A stretch of 64,000 bases of DNA from Saccharibacillus deserti (GTDB taxonomy: Bacteria > Bacillota > Bacilli > Paenibacillales > Paenibacillaceae), in the NCBI RefSeq assembly GCF_013618475.1, contig NZ_JABJVN010000003.1:186001-250000 (forward strand), in the 5' to 3' direction. The notes below the pieces were generated by a model that worked only from the letters and a program-made list of their open reading frames with translations, was not told the origin of the DNA and ran no database searches. The position numbers were made by a program, and so were the translations under genes. The stretch's first letter is position 1, and each line of letters begins with the position of its first letter. Positions 49,598-59,184 of the stretch are shown here, one piece after another.

Positions 49598-50116
49598 TCA
49601 GCACTCGCCAGGCGAACTCTGTTCGGTCGAAGCGATCCGGTAGGTGGTTACGAAGGACGGACGGGCGAAGATTTCAGGACGCTGCTGGGTGATGCCTTCC
49701 GACGTGTCGCGTTTTTTGTGGGCATGGTTGTACGATTCGGAACTTTGCCAGCTCTTGAAGCTGTCTTCGTCTTTCCAGACGGTCAGAATCACGTACGTGT
49801 CGCCCTGCAGCGGCCGAAGCACCCGGATTCCCGCAAAGCCCGGCATGTCTTCGACGCGGCGGGCCCGGCCCAGAAAACGTTCTTCAAAAGCGGAACGCCC
49901 TTCTTCGCTGACGGGAATATTGTTCAGTACCGCGAATCCGCCGCTCAGCGAACCGGCACTGTCGATAGCCTGATAGGCGGATCGGGAGTCGATTGAAGTG
50001 TCGAGCGGATGGGCCGCTTCGAATACATACAGAGTCTCATCTTCGCCGCTCAGCGTGTACACGTTATCGAGCTGCGGATCTTCCGGCAGCGTGCCGTGGA
50101 ACAGATACAGAAACAT
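49598..50116 (-). CDS. hmoB: heme-degrading monooxygenase, HmoB-like
   Basis: A 172-residue protein with N-terminal extension (MFLYLFHGTLPEDPQLDNVYTLSGEDETLYVFEAA) and C-terminal ABM domain. VLNNIPVSEEGRSAFEERFLGRARRVEDMPGFAGIRVLRPLQGDTYVILTVWKDEDSFKSWQSSESYNHAHKKRD has the heme-ligand histidine in SYNHAHK. This matches HmoB/IsdG-type heme oxygenase, which frees iron from heme. ATG 50116 is preferred to TTG 50125, since GGCAGG is nine bases upstream. Single gene; no heme uptake genes adjacent. Confidence 0.85.
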   Translation of the reverse strand: MFLYLFHGTLPEDPQLDNVYTLSGEDETLYVFEAAHPLDTSIDSRSAYQAIDSAGSLSGGFAVLNNIPVSEEGRSAFEERFLGRARRVEDMPGFAGIRVLRPLQGDTYVILTVWKDEDSFKSWQSSESYNHAHKKRDTSEGITQQRPEIFARPSFVTTYRIASTEQSSPGEC

Positions 50117-50551
50117 ACGAATCAACCTGCCTTTGCGTCAAAGTGGGGCGTGCGGTCCGCGGACCGAATCGGGTCGGTCAACCGGACGTTCGGCTCGATC
50201 CGCGTACCCGGCATGGCGGCCGGATTCGGCGGAAAGTGCCGGGCGGCGGTAGGCCGGCCGAGCTTTTTGCACCCTGTATGTTCATTATACCCGCAAGCGA
50301 CCTTAAGGAAGCGAAAAAAAGGAAAAGCGGCAAAGTGATCCAAACGCACGGAAACTGCGTATATGATTCTTAGGTAACGGTTTTGGCGTAAATAATTGTT
50401 TCAAATTCAATATATGAGTCCAATTGACTATGTATAAATAAGGCGGATAGTCACCGAAAGACCCGTTCACGCTCGATGCGGCTGCTTCTCTGCTCTTGTC
50501 GACGAAGAAGGTCACCCTTATAACTTCAGAGACAAGGCGGGATGAACGACA
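50117..50551. other. intergenic region between HmoB-like and chemoreceptor genes
   Basis: 435 bases. The left third is GC-rich, the rest AT-rich. The right half should hold the chemoreceptor promoter (AATTGTTTCAAATTCAATATATGAG and TATAAATAAGG near 50430 are candidates) and a leader of about 100 bases with GACCCGTTCACGCTCGATGC. I tested it against the c-di-GMP-I riboswitch pattern and found no match. Nothing coding. Confidence 0.5.
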
Positions 50552-52243
50552 ATGAAAATGACGATCGGAAAAAGGCTGCAGGCGGGGTTTGCCGGAGTGC
50601 TGTTGATTACGCTGTTTCTGGCTTCTTTCAGTTTCTACGAAGTCGAACAGGTGCACCGGAATTATGCGAGCCTGATGGACCGCCGCGTCCAGGAGATTCA
50701 GGCGATCGCGGAGATGAAATACGAAGCGACCGCACAGGCCAAAAATTTACGGGGATACCTGATTACGGGCAACGAGCAGCATGTGGATTCTTTTGAACAA
50801 AACCAAGCGAATCTAATCGGCAAAATGGAGCAGTTGGAAGCTCTGCTGACCGACTCGCAGTCGCAGGCGCTGCTGAGGGAGATCTCCGGTCTCGAAACCC
50901 AATACGGCAAAGTCGGCCAAAAGCTGATCGCTCTCAAGGAAGCCGGAGACCTAGAAGCCTACACCCGGGTCGTCGAGGAAGAATGCGTGCCGCTTGCCGA
51001 CGCCTTGGCGGACCGTTCGCAGGCGATGGAAGACCTGCAGCGCTCGATGCTGGACGCTTCGGTTGCGGACGCGGCCTCCGACGTACGAAACATCGAGACG
51101 ATTATCCTGGTGTTGGCTGCGGCGGGTCTGCTGCTGGGCACGCTGATCGCCGTTGGGATCGGCCGCAAGATCGCGCGTCCCGTCTCGAGAATCGCCGCCG
51201 AAGCGAAGCGGATCGCGGCCGGAGATCTGCGCGGGGACGATCTGCATGTAACAAATCAGGATGAGATCGGCGAGATGGCGGAAGCGTTCAATGCCATGAA
51301 AAACAGTCTGCGCAGTCTGATCGCGAAGATCGGCAGCAGTTCGGAGCAGGTATCCGAGGCTTCTCAGACGCTGCTCAAGAATTCGGAGCAGGCTGCCCAG
51401 ACGGCTGATGATGTGACGTCCGCGATTCTTGGCGTAGCCGGCGGCGCGGAACGCCAAATGGCGGGCATGAACGAGAACAAAGCGGCGCTCGAAGACGGAG
51501 GCCAACATCTTCGCCGCGTGGCGGATACGACATCCGATGTCGCGCGGACTTCGGTCGGCGCGCTGGAAGGGGCACAGGAAGGCACGAAGCTGATCGCGGA
51601 AACGATAGAGCGGATGCGGCTGGCGCAGGAAACGGTCGGACGTTCTTCCGATGCCGTGCATGAACTGGAACGCGAATCGAAGCGGATTGCGGAAATCGTC
51701 GGAACGATCGGCAGTATTGCCGGACAGACAAATCTGCTGGCGCTGAACGCTTCGATCGAGGCCGCCCGTGCCGGCGAACACGGCAGAGGCTTCGGCGTGG
51801 TGGCCGAAGAAGTCAAGAAGCTCGCCGATCAATCGCGAACGGCGGCTTCGGAAGTGGAATCGATTCTGGGGGGCATCGCCGCGCGGCTGCAGGAAGCGGT
51901 GCAGGCGATGGAAGCCGGCTCGCGCGAAGTCGAGAGCGGCGCGCAGACAGCCAATCGGGCCGGAGAATCGTTCGGCCGGATCTACGACTCGCTCGAACAG
52001 ATGTCGGGGCGGGTACGCGAAGCGGCCGCCGCGGTCGGGCATATCTCGGCCGGCATGGAGCAGACGCTGATCTCCGAGCGGGACATGAACGAGCTGTCGC
52101 GGGACATTTCGGCCCGTTCGCAGAGCGTGGCCGCCGCTTCGGAGCAGCAGCTCGCCTCGATCCAGGAAGTTTCGGCATCGGCCGAGGTTCTGAGCCGGCT
52201 GTCTAGCGAACTGCGGGGCGAGATCGGAAAGTTCCGAGTCTAG
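50552..52243 (+). CDS. methyl-accepting chemotaxis protein
   Basis: A 563-residue receptor. Membrane segment 1 near residues 10-30, a periplasm-side four-helix bundle sensor (CHASE3/4HB-like, 35-180), membrane segment 2 ([21 protein letters not shown], about 182-203), HAMP ([20 protein letters not shown]), and a long signalling domain with tip [38 protein letters not shown]. Methylation helices are intact; the C-terminal pentapeptide for CheR docking is missing. Signal not deducible. Preceded by ACAAGGCGGGATGAACGACA. Confidence 0.93.
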   Translation: MKMTIGKRLQAGFAGVLLITLFLASFSFYEVEQVHRNYASLMDRRVQEIQAIAEMKYEATAQAKNLRGYLITGNEQHVDSFEQNQANLIGKMEQLEALLTDSQSQALLREISGLETQYGKVGQKLIALKEAGDLEAYTRVVEEECVPLADALADRSQAMEDLQRSMLDASVADAASDVRNIETIILVLAAAGLLLGTLIAVGIGRKIARPVSRIAAEAKRIAAGDLRGDDLHVTNQDEIGEMAEAFNAMKNSLRSLIAKIGSSSEQVSEASQTLLKNSEQAAQTADDVTSAILGVAGGAERQMAGMNENKAALEDGGQHLRRVADTTSDVARTSVGALEGAQEGTKLIAETIERMRLAQETVGRSSDAVHELERESKRIAEIVGTIGSIAGQTNLLALNASIEAARAGEHGRGFGVVAEEVKKLADQSRTAASEVESILGGIAARLQEAVQAMEAGSREVESGAQTANRAGESFGRIYDSLEQMSGRVREAAAAVGHISAGMEQTLISERDMNELSRDISARSQSVAAASEQQLASIQEVSASAEVLSRLSSELRGEIGKFRV

Positions 52244-52272
52244 CCGGAATTCAAGATCGTTTGAATCCGGGA

Positions 52273-52298
52273 GCTTTTGTCCAATTCCGGACAAAAGC
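52273..52298 (+). repeat. hairpin downstream of the chemoreceptor
   Basis: GCTTTTGTCC and GGACAAAAGC form a perfect 10-base stem around AATTCC, 36 bases upstream of the terminator at 52309. It lacks a T-run. Confidence 0.6.
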
Positions 52299-52308
52299 GG
52301 ATGGATAC

Positions 52309-52345
52309 GCAAAAAGGCCGCCGGCTGAACCGGCGGCCTTTTTGC
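52309..52345. terminator. bidirectional terminator
   Basis: GCAAAAAGGCCGCCGG pairs with CCGGCGGCCTTTTTGC around CTGAA, between the chemoreceptor and the response regulator gene. Confidence 0.92.
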
Positions 52346-52407
52346 GTTGTCTGTCCGAATCCTGCCGGGTCTCCCGAATCTTCCGCAAGGAGGCGGGACT
52401 TCGCCCC

Positions 52408-53715
52408 TTAACCCGTGAAGCCCCGCCGAAATTCATTCGGCGAACAGCCGGTCGCTTTCTTGAATACGCGGCTGAAATACTTCTCGTCCTGGTAGCCGAC
52501 CAATTCGGCGATCCGGACGACGGTCATCTCGGAGCCGAGCAGCAGCCGCTTGGCGCGTTCCAGCCGGACATTCGCCAGATAGTCGAATACGTTCTCGCCG
52601 AACTCCCGTTTGAAGCGCCGCGAGATGTATTCCCGGCTCAGGAAGAAACGGTCCGCCAGATCCTGCAGCGTCAGGTCTTCCCGGTAATGTTCGCGGATAT
52701 GGGCCGCAATCTCTTCCATAATAGCGGCGCCAGCGGAAGAGCCGCCTTCAAAAGCATGAATGTACGCCTCAACGGCACTGCCCGAAGCGGGCGCCATTGC
52801 GGGGAGTGCCGCTGTGCCCGCAGGCTGCGGTTGCAGCCGTTTGAGCGCTTCTTCGGCCTGCAGATACGAGCTTCGCAGGCCGCCTTCCAGCCCTTCCGAG
52901 CAGCCGCCGATGCCGAAGTGCATCGGCTCGCCGAGCACGGCTTCCAGCCCGTCGTTGATCAGGGCGAGCTTCTCTCCGGCATGCGCCGCGCCGTTCCAGA
53001 AGAACAAGGCGATCTCGCGCTCGCGGCCGAGGTTGCGAAACGCGTAGCCGTCGCGGCCGTATCCGAGCACTTCATTGGCCACATTGGCCAGCGTGAAGAA
53101 CAGCAGCTCGGTGCGTCCGGCGTATTTGCGCCACAGCGGGAGGTCTTCCGACAAGCGGACGACGGCGCTGCGCACCATGCCGAACGGTTCGGCCAGCCCG
53201 AACTCTCCCGCGAATTCCCGTTCGGCCGTCTCGCGCGCGGCGGGAGCGCCGAGCAGATCGGAACAAAGCTTGTCGCGATAGACCGGCTTGAAGCGGTTGA
53301 CTTCCATAGCCTGCGCAAGCAGCTGCTGCCGGCTGGCTTCGCCGATCTGCCAGCTCTGGACCGCGCGCGAGAACGAATCGTTAAGCTGATCGGCGTCGAT
53401 CGGCTTCAGCAGATAATCCATGCCGCCGTAACGCAGCGTCTGTCTGGCGAAGTCGAAATCGCCGTGACCGCTTACGACAAGCGTCTTCGTATCCGGCGCG
53501 CTGCGGCTGATCCATTCCAGCAGATCGATACCGCCGCCGGCCGGCATGATCATATCCGTCAGCACGATGTGGGGAGCGTGACGCTCGATCATTGCGACAG
53601 CTTCGCGGCCGCTCGACGCTTCCAGCACTTCGGCCGGCTCATAGCGTTCCCAGTCGATCAGGAGGCGAATCGCTTCCCGGACATGGGCTTCGTCGTCCAC
53701 GATGAGTACCTTCAT
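52408..53715 (-). CDS. yesN: AraC-type response regulator (YesN-like)
   Basis: A 435-residue response regulator. Receiver with VLIVDDEAHVREAIRLLIDW, VLTDMIMPAGGGIDLL (acceptor Asp near 54) and YLLKPID. A middle region of about 200 residues, typical of the Paenibacillus YesN type, then an AraC DNA-binding end: DLTLQDLADRFFLSREYISRRFKREFGENVFDYL and MTVVRIAELVGYQDEKYFSRVFKKATGCSPNEFR. It is paired with YesM upstream (46 bases) and likely activates the divergent ABC operon at 55858. AAAGGAGACCAAAC supports start 53715. Confidence 0.93.
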   Translation of the reverse strand: MKVLIVDDEAHVREAIRLLIDWERYEPAEVLEASSGREAVAMIERHAPHIVLTDMIMPAGGGIDLLEWISRSAPDTKTLVVSGHGDFDFARQTLRYGGMDYLLKPIDADQLNDSFSRAVQSWQIGEASRQQLLAQAMEVNRFKPVYRDKLCSDLLGAPAARETAEREFAGEFGLAEPFGMVRSAVVRLSEDLPLWRKYAGRTELLFFTLANVANEVLGYGRDGYAFRNLGREREIALFFWNGAAHAGEKLALINDGLEAVLGEPMHFGIGGCSEGLEGGLRSSYLQAEEALKRLQPQPAGTAALPAMAPASGSAVEAYIHAFEGGSSAGAAIMEEIAAHIREHYREDLTLQDLADRFFLSREYISRRFKREFGENVFDYLANVRLERAKRLLLGSEMTVVRIAELVGYQDEKYFSRVFKKATGCSPNEFRRGFTG

Positions 53716-53761
53716 GTTTGGTCTCCTTTTCCTTATCCGCATTAAATCTTCTACTTATACA

Positions 53762-55711
53762 TTATGGCCGAAAATCGCCTTCTCCAAACAGCGGAATCCG
53801 GAGGGTCACCTGCAGTCCGCCTTCAAGAGCCTGGCTCAGGAATACCGCGGCCGAATCGCCGAAGTACAAACGCAGACGATCGCCTACGCTGCGCAGGCCG
53901 ATATGCGCCGATTCGGTGTTTTGTCCGAAGATCAGCGGCCGGTCCAGCATAGCCTGCAGTTCGCGCCGCAGCTCGGGTTCGATCCCGGGACCGTTGTCGG
54001 CTACGATGACGATCAATTCGGTTGCTCTGCCGCCCGCGCCGGAATCTTCCGGCTGCGACTTGTACGGATCGAAGAGGGTGTGGGCCCCCGGTTCTTCGAT
54101 CGGATTGCCGAACCCTTCGAATCCGCCCTGATCGTCCGCCTTCTCCTGTGCATCCTGCGCGCCGCCGCTCCGGCGCACAAAGGCCCGGATCCGCAGCACG
54201 CCTTCTTTTTCGAACGTTTCGCCCGCGTGCTTGAAGTAATTTTCCGCGAGCGGCTGCAGAATCATTCTCGGCACCTGAATCCGCCTCGCTTCCGGCTCGA
54301 TCTCGAGCGAGAAGCGGAAGCTGTCGCGGAAACGGTGACGCTGCAGACCCAGATAATCCTGTACGTATTCGATCTCCCGGCTGAGCGGTACGAAGGCGTC
54401 GCCTACATGCATATTGTAGTGCATCATGCGGCCGAGCGAAGAGATCAGTCCATAGACTTCGCGGTCGCCTTTCTTAAGCGCAAGGGTCGCGATCGACTGG
54501 AGGGCGTTGTTCAGAAAGTGCGGATTGACCTGCGCTTCCAGCGCCCGAAGCTGATTGGTCTTGTTCATGATCTCCAGCCGGTACTGCTTGAGTACCGAGT
54601 CGTTGAGCTGCCTCACCATCCCTTCGAACCGCCGCGACAGTACGCCGAATTCGTCGGTCCGGTTCGTCTCGAGTTCCATCGGCAGACCTCCGGATTCGAC
54701 CTGCTGCATGCCCCGGATCAGTTTGCGGATCGGCTGGGTGAATTTGAGCGAGATAAAGGCCGTCGCCACAACCACTACGATCAGCGACAAAGCGCCGACC
54801 GCGGCATTCAGCAGCAGGATCTGCCGTTCGCGGCGGTACAGCGTACCGGAATCGACGCGTTTGACGATGGTCCAATCGGCGAGCGGGCTGCGTATTTTCT
54901 CATAGAAAAGGAAGGAGCCGCCGTCTTTCTGCACGGTGTAGCCGGATTCGGAGTAGGAATCCAGCACATTGTCCAAACCTTCGATCTCCGGCATTTCGCC
55001 GAGCAGATCCGGCGGGCCGACGATCAGCTTGCCTTCGCGGTCCACGATATAGACCTGCTCGCCTTCCGCCGCCAGACGTTTGGTCAGCGAGCGGAGGAAG
55101 TCGATCCGCACATCGATGGCCAGCATTCCCGCTTTCTCGTTGCGCGGAATATCGTATACGACGCGGTTAAAAGTGAAGACGTCCGTCGACCGCTCTTCGT
55201 TCTCCGGCCGCAGCCGGTACGTGCCGGCCCGGTGCGTCATGCCCGCGAAAGCCTGGACGCTCCATTTGCGGTATTCCGGAAGCTGCTCCTGCCGGCTCGG
55301 CCCATACGGTTTACCGGCAAAGTACAGATACGAGTTGCTGCTTTTGTCGATATGCAAAAACACTTGATAAATGCCGTCCATGGCATAGTAGGTCCGCCGG
55401 AGAGAGCCCATGACATCGTTCTGGTCGATGCCGGCTTCGAGTTCGTCGGAACCCGACAGGATAATATCGATCAGCGTATCGCCGTAGACAGACTCGTCGT
55501 AGACCTGAAGAGAGAGCTTGTTGACCGTGTCGAGATAATTGACGATGTTCGTCTGCCCCTGATAGAGCAGGCTGGCATTGTCTTCGATCGCGCCCTGCTT
55601 GACGTTTTCTTTGGTCAGATTGTAGGCGACGAGCGCGGAGAGCAGGATGGGAAGCGCGGTGGCGAACGTCAGAAACAGGATCAGTTTGCTGCGGATAGAC
55701 TGGCGGAACAT
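53762..55711 (-). CDS. yesM: sensor histidine kinase (YesM-like)
   Basis: A 649-residue sensor kinase. Two membrane helices (about 10-30, 297-318) enclose an extracellular sensor of about 260 residues (dCache-like), then HAMP (QPIRKLIRGMQQVESG), the His_kinase domain with LRALEAQVNPHFLNNALQSI (His near 418), and an HATPase end. This is the YesM class that senses sugars, often via the binding protein of the neighbour ABC transporter. Start 55711: GAAAGGAGAGCCCT. Both HK and RR share one transcript. Confidence 0.93.
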   Translation of the reverse strand: MFRQSIRSKLILFLTFATALPILLSALVAYNLTKENVKQGAIEDNASLLYQGQTNIVNYLDTVNKLSLQVYDESVYGDTLIDIILSGSDELEAGIDQNDVMGSLRRTYYAMDGIYQVFLHIDKSSNSYLYFAGKPYGPSRQEQLPEYRKWSVQAFAGMTHRAGTYRLRPENEERSTDVFTFNRVVYDIPRNEKAGMLAIDVRIDFLRSLTKRLAAEGEQVYIVDREGKLIVGPPDLLGEMPEIEGLDNVLDSYSESGYTVQKDGGSFLFYEKIRSPLADWTIVKRVDSGTLYRRERQILLLNAAVGALSLIVVVVATAFISLKFTQPIRKLIRGMQQVESGGLPMELETNRTDEFGVLSRRFEGMVRQLNDSVLKQYRLEIMNKTNQLRALEAQVNPHFLNNALQSIATLALKKGDREVYGLISSLGRMMHYNMHVGDAFVPLSREIEYVQDYLGLQRHRFRDSFRFSLEIEPEARRIQVPRMILQPLAENYFKHAGETFEKEGVLRIRAFVRRSGGAQDAQEKADDQGGFEGFGNPIEEPGAHTLFDPYKSQPEDSGAGGRATELIVIVADNGPGIEPELRRELQAMLDRPLIFGQNTESAHIGLRSVGDRLRLYFGDSAAVFLSQALEGGLQVTLRIPLFGEGDFRP

Positions 55712-55785
55712 AGGGCTCTCCTTTCTCCCGGACCCGAATGTCACGGCAGGTCAATATAGTCCACTGTATTCGTCATTTGTTTCCA

Positions 55786-55814
55786 TGTTAGCGCTTTCTT
55801 ATTCGGCATATAAT
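55786..55814 (+). promoter_or_regulatory. promoter and cre-like site of the sugar ABC operon
   Basis: TATAAT (55809-55814) with -35 at about 55786 (TGTTAG, poor). TGTTAGCGCTTTCT (55786-55799) matches the cre consensus at 12 of 14 positions and overlaps the -35 area, so CcpA could repress it. A weak -35 fits an activator (YesN). Confidence 0.6.
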
Positions 55815-55857
55815 AAACGCATGGGTTAAAAAAGATCGAAACGGGAGGTGCACCATC

Positions 55858-56739
55858 TTGGCTGGACGCAAGCGCTGGATGAATTTACTGATGCAGAGCG
55901 TTTTTCTGGGTCCGTCGCTGCTTTTCTTTGTCGTCATTGTCGTCATCCCGTTTTTCCTGGGCATGTACTACTCGTTTACGGACTGGAACGGCGTAGCGGT
56001 CACGGTCAACTGGGTAGGAACACGCAATTTCGTCGCGATGTTCTCGGATACGAAATTCTGGGTTTCATTCTGGTTTACCATTCGTTTCACGCTGGCGGTC
56101 GTGATCCTCACCAATGTGATCGCGTTCCTGCTCGCTCTGCTGCTGGTGCAGCCGCTCAAAATGCGCAATCTGCTGCGGACGCTTTTCTTCATCCCGAACG
56201 TCATCGGCGGCCTGCTGCTCGGCTTCATCTGGCAGTTCATCTTCATCCGCGGCTTTGCGGCTGTCGGCAAAGCGACCGGAATCGGATTCTTCAACCTGGA
56301 ATGGCTCGGTACGGAAGCGACCGGCTTCTGGGGGATCGTGATCGTGTTCGTCTGGCAGGCTGCCGGTTACATGATGATTATCTATATCGCAGGCCTGATG
56401 AACGTCGACCGCTCGCTGATCGAAGCGGCGGAGATCGATGGCGCCGGGTACGGACAGAAACTTCGTTTCATCACGTTCCCGCTGATCATGCCGGCTATCA
56501 CGGTCTGCTTGTTCCTCTCGATGTCCAACGCATTCAAGATGTTCGACCTCAACTTGTCGCTGACACGCGGCGGACCGTTCGGCTCGACCGAATCGCTTGC
56601 GCTCAATATCTACACCGAAGCGTTTACGAACAGCAACTACGGACTCGGCACGGCGAAGGCGCTTCTGTTCTTCGTCATCGTAGCCGCCGTCTCGTCGCTG
56701 CAGGTCTGGTTCACGAAAAGAAGGGAGGTACAGTCCTAA
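55858..56739 (+). CDS. sugar ABC transporter permease (MalF/UgpA type)
   Basis: A 293-residue permease with six membrane segments. The binding-protein-dependent transport signature EAAEIDGAGYGQKLRFITFPLIMPA (cytoplasmic EAA loop) lies near residue 182. Starts at TTG (55858) with GGGAGGTG seven bases upstream; no suitable ATG lies near. It forms a heterodimer with the next permease. No ATP-binding subunit is encoded here, so a shared ATPase (MsmX-type) is expected. Confidence 0.92.
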   Translation: MAGRKRWMNLLMQSVFLGPSLLFFVVIVVIPFFLGMYYSFTDWNGVAVTVNWVGTRNFVAMFSDTKFWVSFWFTIRFTLAVVILTNVIAFLLALLLVQPLKMRNLLRTLFFIPNVIGGLLLGFIWQFIFIRGFAAVGKATGIGFFNLEWLGTEATGFWGIVIVFVWQAAGYMMIIYIAGLMNVDRSLIEAAEIDGAGYGQKLRFITFPLIMPAITVCLFLSMSNAFKMFDLNLSLTRGGPFGSTESLALNIYTEAFTNSNYGLGTAKALLFFVIVAAVSSLQVWFTKRREVQS

Positions 56740-57579
56740 ATGGAAACGGGTCGCAAATATTCCGCACGAACCCTGCTGCTTGAAGTGATCGCGGTCCTGC
56801 TGGCGCTGCTGTTCCTAGTTCCCTTCTACTTTGTGATCGTGAACTCGCTCAAGAAGTTTGCCGATATCCTCAAGAACTCGGCTTCCCTTCCGAAGACCGT
56901 CACGTTCGACAACTTTACGCGGGCCTGGGAGATCCTTGAGTTTCCGAAAGCTTTCACCAACTCGCTCGTTATCACCATCTTGGCGAACGTCCTGCTGGCG
57001 CTGTTCTGTTCCATGGCTGCGTACCGGCTGGTCCGGCACCCGAGCCGCTTCAATAATATCGTATTCATGGCTTTCGTCGCAGCGATGGTTATCCCTTTCC
57101 AGTCGATCATGATTCCGCTGGTTCGGGTCGCGGCCAACCTGGGATTGACGGGCAATCTGCCGGGCCTCATCATCTGTTACTTGGGCTTCGGCGCTTCGCT
57201 GACGATCTTCCTGTTCCACGGCTTCGTGAAGTCGGTGCCGGTGGAAGTCGAGGAAGCGGGAATCATGGACGGCTGCTCGCCGTTCGGCGTCTTCTTCCGG
57301 ATCGTCGTGCCGCTGCTTAAGCCGATGATTGTGACGGTATTCATCCTGAACACGCTGTGGATCTGGAACGATTTCCTGCTGCCGCTTCTGATTGTCGGAG
57401 GCAACGCGGAGCTTCGAACCATACCGCTTGCGACGAACGCTTTCTTCTCGCAGTATACCAAGCAGTGGGATTTGGCGCTGGCGGGACTGCTGATGGGCAT
57501 CGCGCCGATCATCGTCTTCTTCCTGGCGCTCCAGAAGCATATCATTGCCGGCATCGCGGCCGGCGCTGTCAAAGGCTGA
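56740..57579 (+). CDS. sugar ABC transporter permease (MalG/UgpE type)
   Basis: A 279-residue permease with six membrane segments, EAA loop VEVEEAGIMDGCSPFGVFFRIVVPLLKP near residue 165. Its ATG directly follows the stop of the first permease (TAA-ATG), so the two are translationally coupled. MalG-like C-terminus with AFFSQYTKQWDLALAG. Partner of the preceding permease. Confidence 0.92.
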   Translation: METGRKYSARTLLLEVIAVLLALLFLVPFYFVIVNSLKKFADILKNSASLPKTVTFDNFTRAWEILEFPKAFTNSLVITILANVLLALFCSMAAYRLVRHPSRFNNIVFMAFVAAMVIPFQSIMIPLVRVAANLGLTGNLPGLIICYLGFGASLTIFLFHGFVKSVPVEVEEAGIMDGCSPFGVFFRIVVPLLKPMIVTVFILNTLWIWNDFLLPLLIVGGNAELRTIPLATNAFFSQYTKQWDLALAGLLMGIAPIIVFFLALQKHIIAGIAAGAVKG

Positions 57580-57753
57580 TTCCCGACTGCACAAGAACGA
57601 CCCACACACCGGCAAGTCGCAATATCACATAAAAGCAATCTTATTGTAATCGCTGGCCGCAGGATTGGGAAGAGCAAGGCCATCAGGCGAAGAAGTCCCA
57701 TTTTTGCCAGACCGCAACATCGCTTCGACACACACAAAAGGGAGGCTGTACAC

Positions 57754-59088
57754 ATGAAAAAAACGAGCTTTCTCACCATGGCGCTGCTGCTGATGATTTC
57801 GCTGCTCGCCGCCTGCGGAGGCGGAGGCGCCATGCCGAATCCGGAAGCCGGTACAACCGGAACGACGGGCACGACCGAGACCAAGGAACCGGCAGCCGGA
57901 ACGGATACGCCGACTTCCGACGTGACGCTCAAGATGTTCCAATTCAAAGTCGAAATCGCGGATGCGATGGAGAAACTGCTGGCCGAGTACAAAAAAGAAA
58001 CCGGCGTCAACATCACGATCGAAACGGTCGGCGGCGGCGCGGATTACGGCGCGGCTCTCAAAGCGAAATTCGCTTCGGGCGACGAACCGGATATCTTCAA
58101 CAACGGCGGCTACAATGAAGCGCAGCTGTGGAAAGACCGGATGGAAGATCTGTCCGATCAGCCTTGGGTAGCCGATCTGACCGACAACGTCAAAGATCCG
58201 ATGACCATGGACGGCAAACTGTACGGCCTGCCGATGAATATCGAAGGCTACGGCTTCCTGTACAACAAAGCGCTGTTCGAACAGGCGGGCATCACGGAAA
58301 TTCCGACGACGCTTACCGCTCTGCGCGAAGCGGCCCAAAAACTCAAAGAAGCGGGTATCACTCCGTTCGAGAACGGCTACCAGGAATGGTGGGTTATCGG
58401 CCAGCATTTGGTCAATGACGCTTACGCTAAACAGGAAGATCCGGACAAGTTCATCGCGGACTGGAGAGAAGGCAAGACTTCCGTTGGAGACAACGAAATC
58501 TTCAACCAGTGGCTCGATCTGGTCGACCTGACGATGGAATTCAGCAACGATCGTCCTCTGACGACCGACTACAACACGCAGATGACGGAATTCGCTTCCG
58601 GCATGGCGGCAATGACGCAGCAGGGCAACTGGACCCAGGTTCAGATCGACGGAATCGATCCGGAGATCGAAGTCGGCATCCTGCCAATGCCGATCAACGA
58701 CGACGTAGCGTTGAACGACAACATCTTCGTCGGCGTACCAAACAACTGGGTCGTCAACAAAGCTTCGGCGAACAAAGAAGAAGCGAAGAAATTCCTCAAC
58801 TGGATGGTCACTTCCGAAACGGGCAAACGCTACACGGTTGAAGAATTCAAATTTATCCCGGCGCTCAAGTCCATCACGTACGAACCGGAACAACTCGGCG
58901 ATATCGCCGCAGGCATCCAGGAATACGTACAGGCCGACAAGACGCTGGGCTGGCAGTGGCCTAAGCTGCCGGACGGCACGAACCAAGAATTCGGCGCTCT
59001 GATGCAGGCTTATGTAGCGAAGAAGATTACGAAGGAAGAACTGTTCAAACAGATGGATGAAACGGTTCTGAAATTGGCTAAAAAGTAA
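57754..59088 (+). CDS. sugar ABC transporter substrate-binding lipoprotein
   Basis: A 444-residue lipoprotein: signal MKKTSFLTMALLLMISLLAAC (lipobox LAAC) with Thr/Gly-rich linker (TGTTGTTETKEP). The mature part is an extracellular solute-binding family 1 protein: EYKKETGVNITIETVGGGADYGAALKAKFASGDEPDIF and YGLPMNIEGYGFLYNKALFE are typical. The ligand is an oligosaccharide by family, but unknown. It sits 174 bases behind the permeases, an inverted order compared with the usual binding protein first. AAAGGGAGGCTGTACAC precedes the ATG. Confidence 0.92.
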   Translation: MKKTSFLTMALLLMISLLAACGGGGAMPNPEAGTTGTTGTTETKEPAAGTDTPTSDVTLKMFQFKVEIADAMEKLLAEYKKETGVNITIETVGGGADYGAALKAKFASGDEPDIFNNGGYNEAQLWKDRMEDLSDQPWVADLTDNVKDPMTMDGKLYGLPMNIEGYGFLYNKALFEQAGITEIPTTLTALREAAQKLKEAGITPFENGYQEWWVIGQHLVNDAYAKQEDPDKFIADWREGKTSVGDNEIFNQWLDLVDLTMEFSNDRPLTTDYNTQMTEFASGMAAMTQQGNWTQVQIDGIDPEIEVGILPMPINDDVALNDNIFVGVPNNWVVNKASANKEEAKKFLNWMVTSETGKRYTVEEFKFIPALKSITYEPEQLGDIAAGIQEYVQADKTLGWQWPKLPDGTNQEFGALMQAYVAKKITKEELFKQMDETVLKLAKK

Positions 59089-59110
59089 GCATGAATAAGC
59101 CGCGTACGGT

Positions 59111-59148
59111 AAAAAAGCTCCCAGGCCTTAGGTCCTGGGAGCTTTTTT
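59111..59148. terminator. bidirectional terminator
   Basis: AAAAAAGCTCCCAGG pairs with CCTGGGAGCTTTTTT around CCTTAGGT. Confidence 0.9.
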
Positions 59149-59184
59149 CTGTGAATGCGCACCGGCAAAAATGAGAGGACACCT

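Noticed and set aside
46980-49643. 887-codon plus-strand frame over the helicase gene
   Set aside because: The minus-strand frame carries all SF1 helicase motifs; the plus frame has none and no start signals.
50380-50551. c-di-GMP riboswitch before the chemoreceptor
   Set aside because: The leader lacks the conserved GGCAAA and paired tetraloop elements I would expect.
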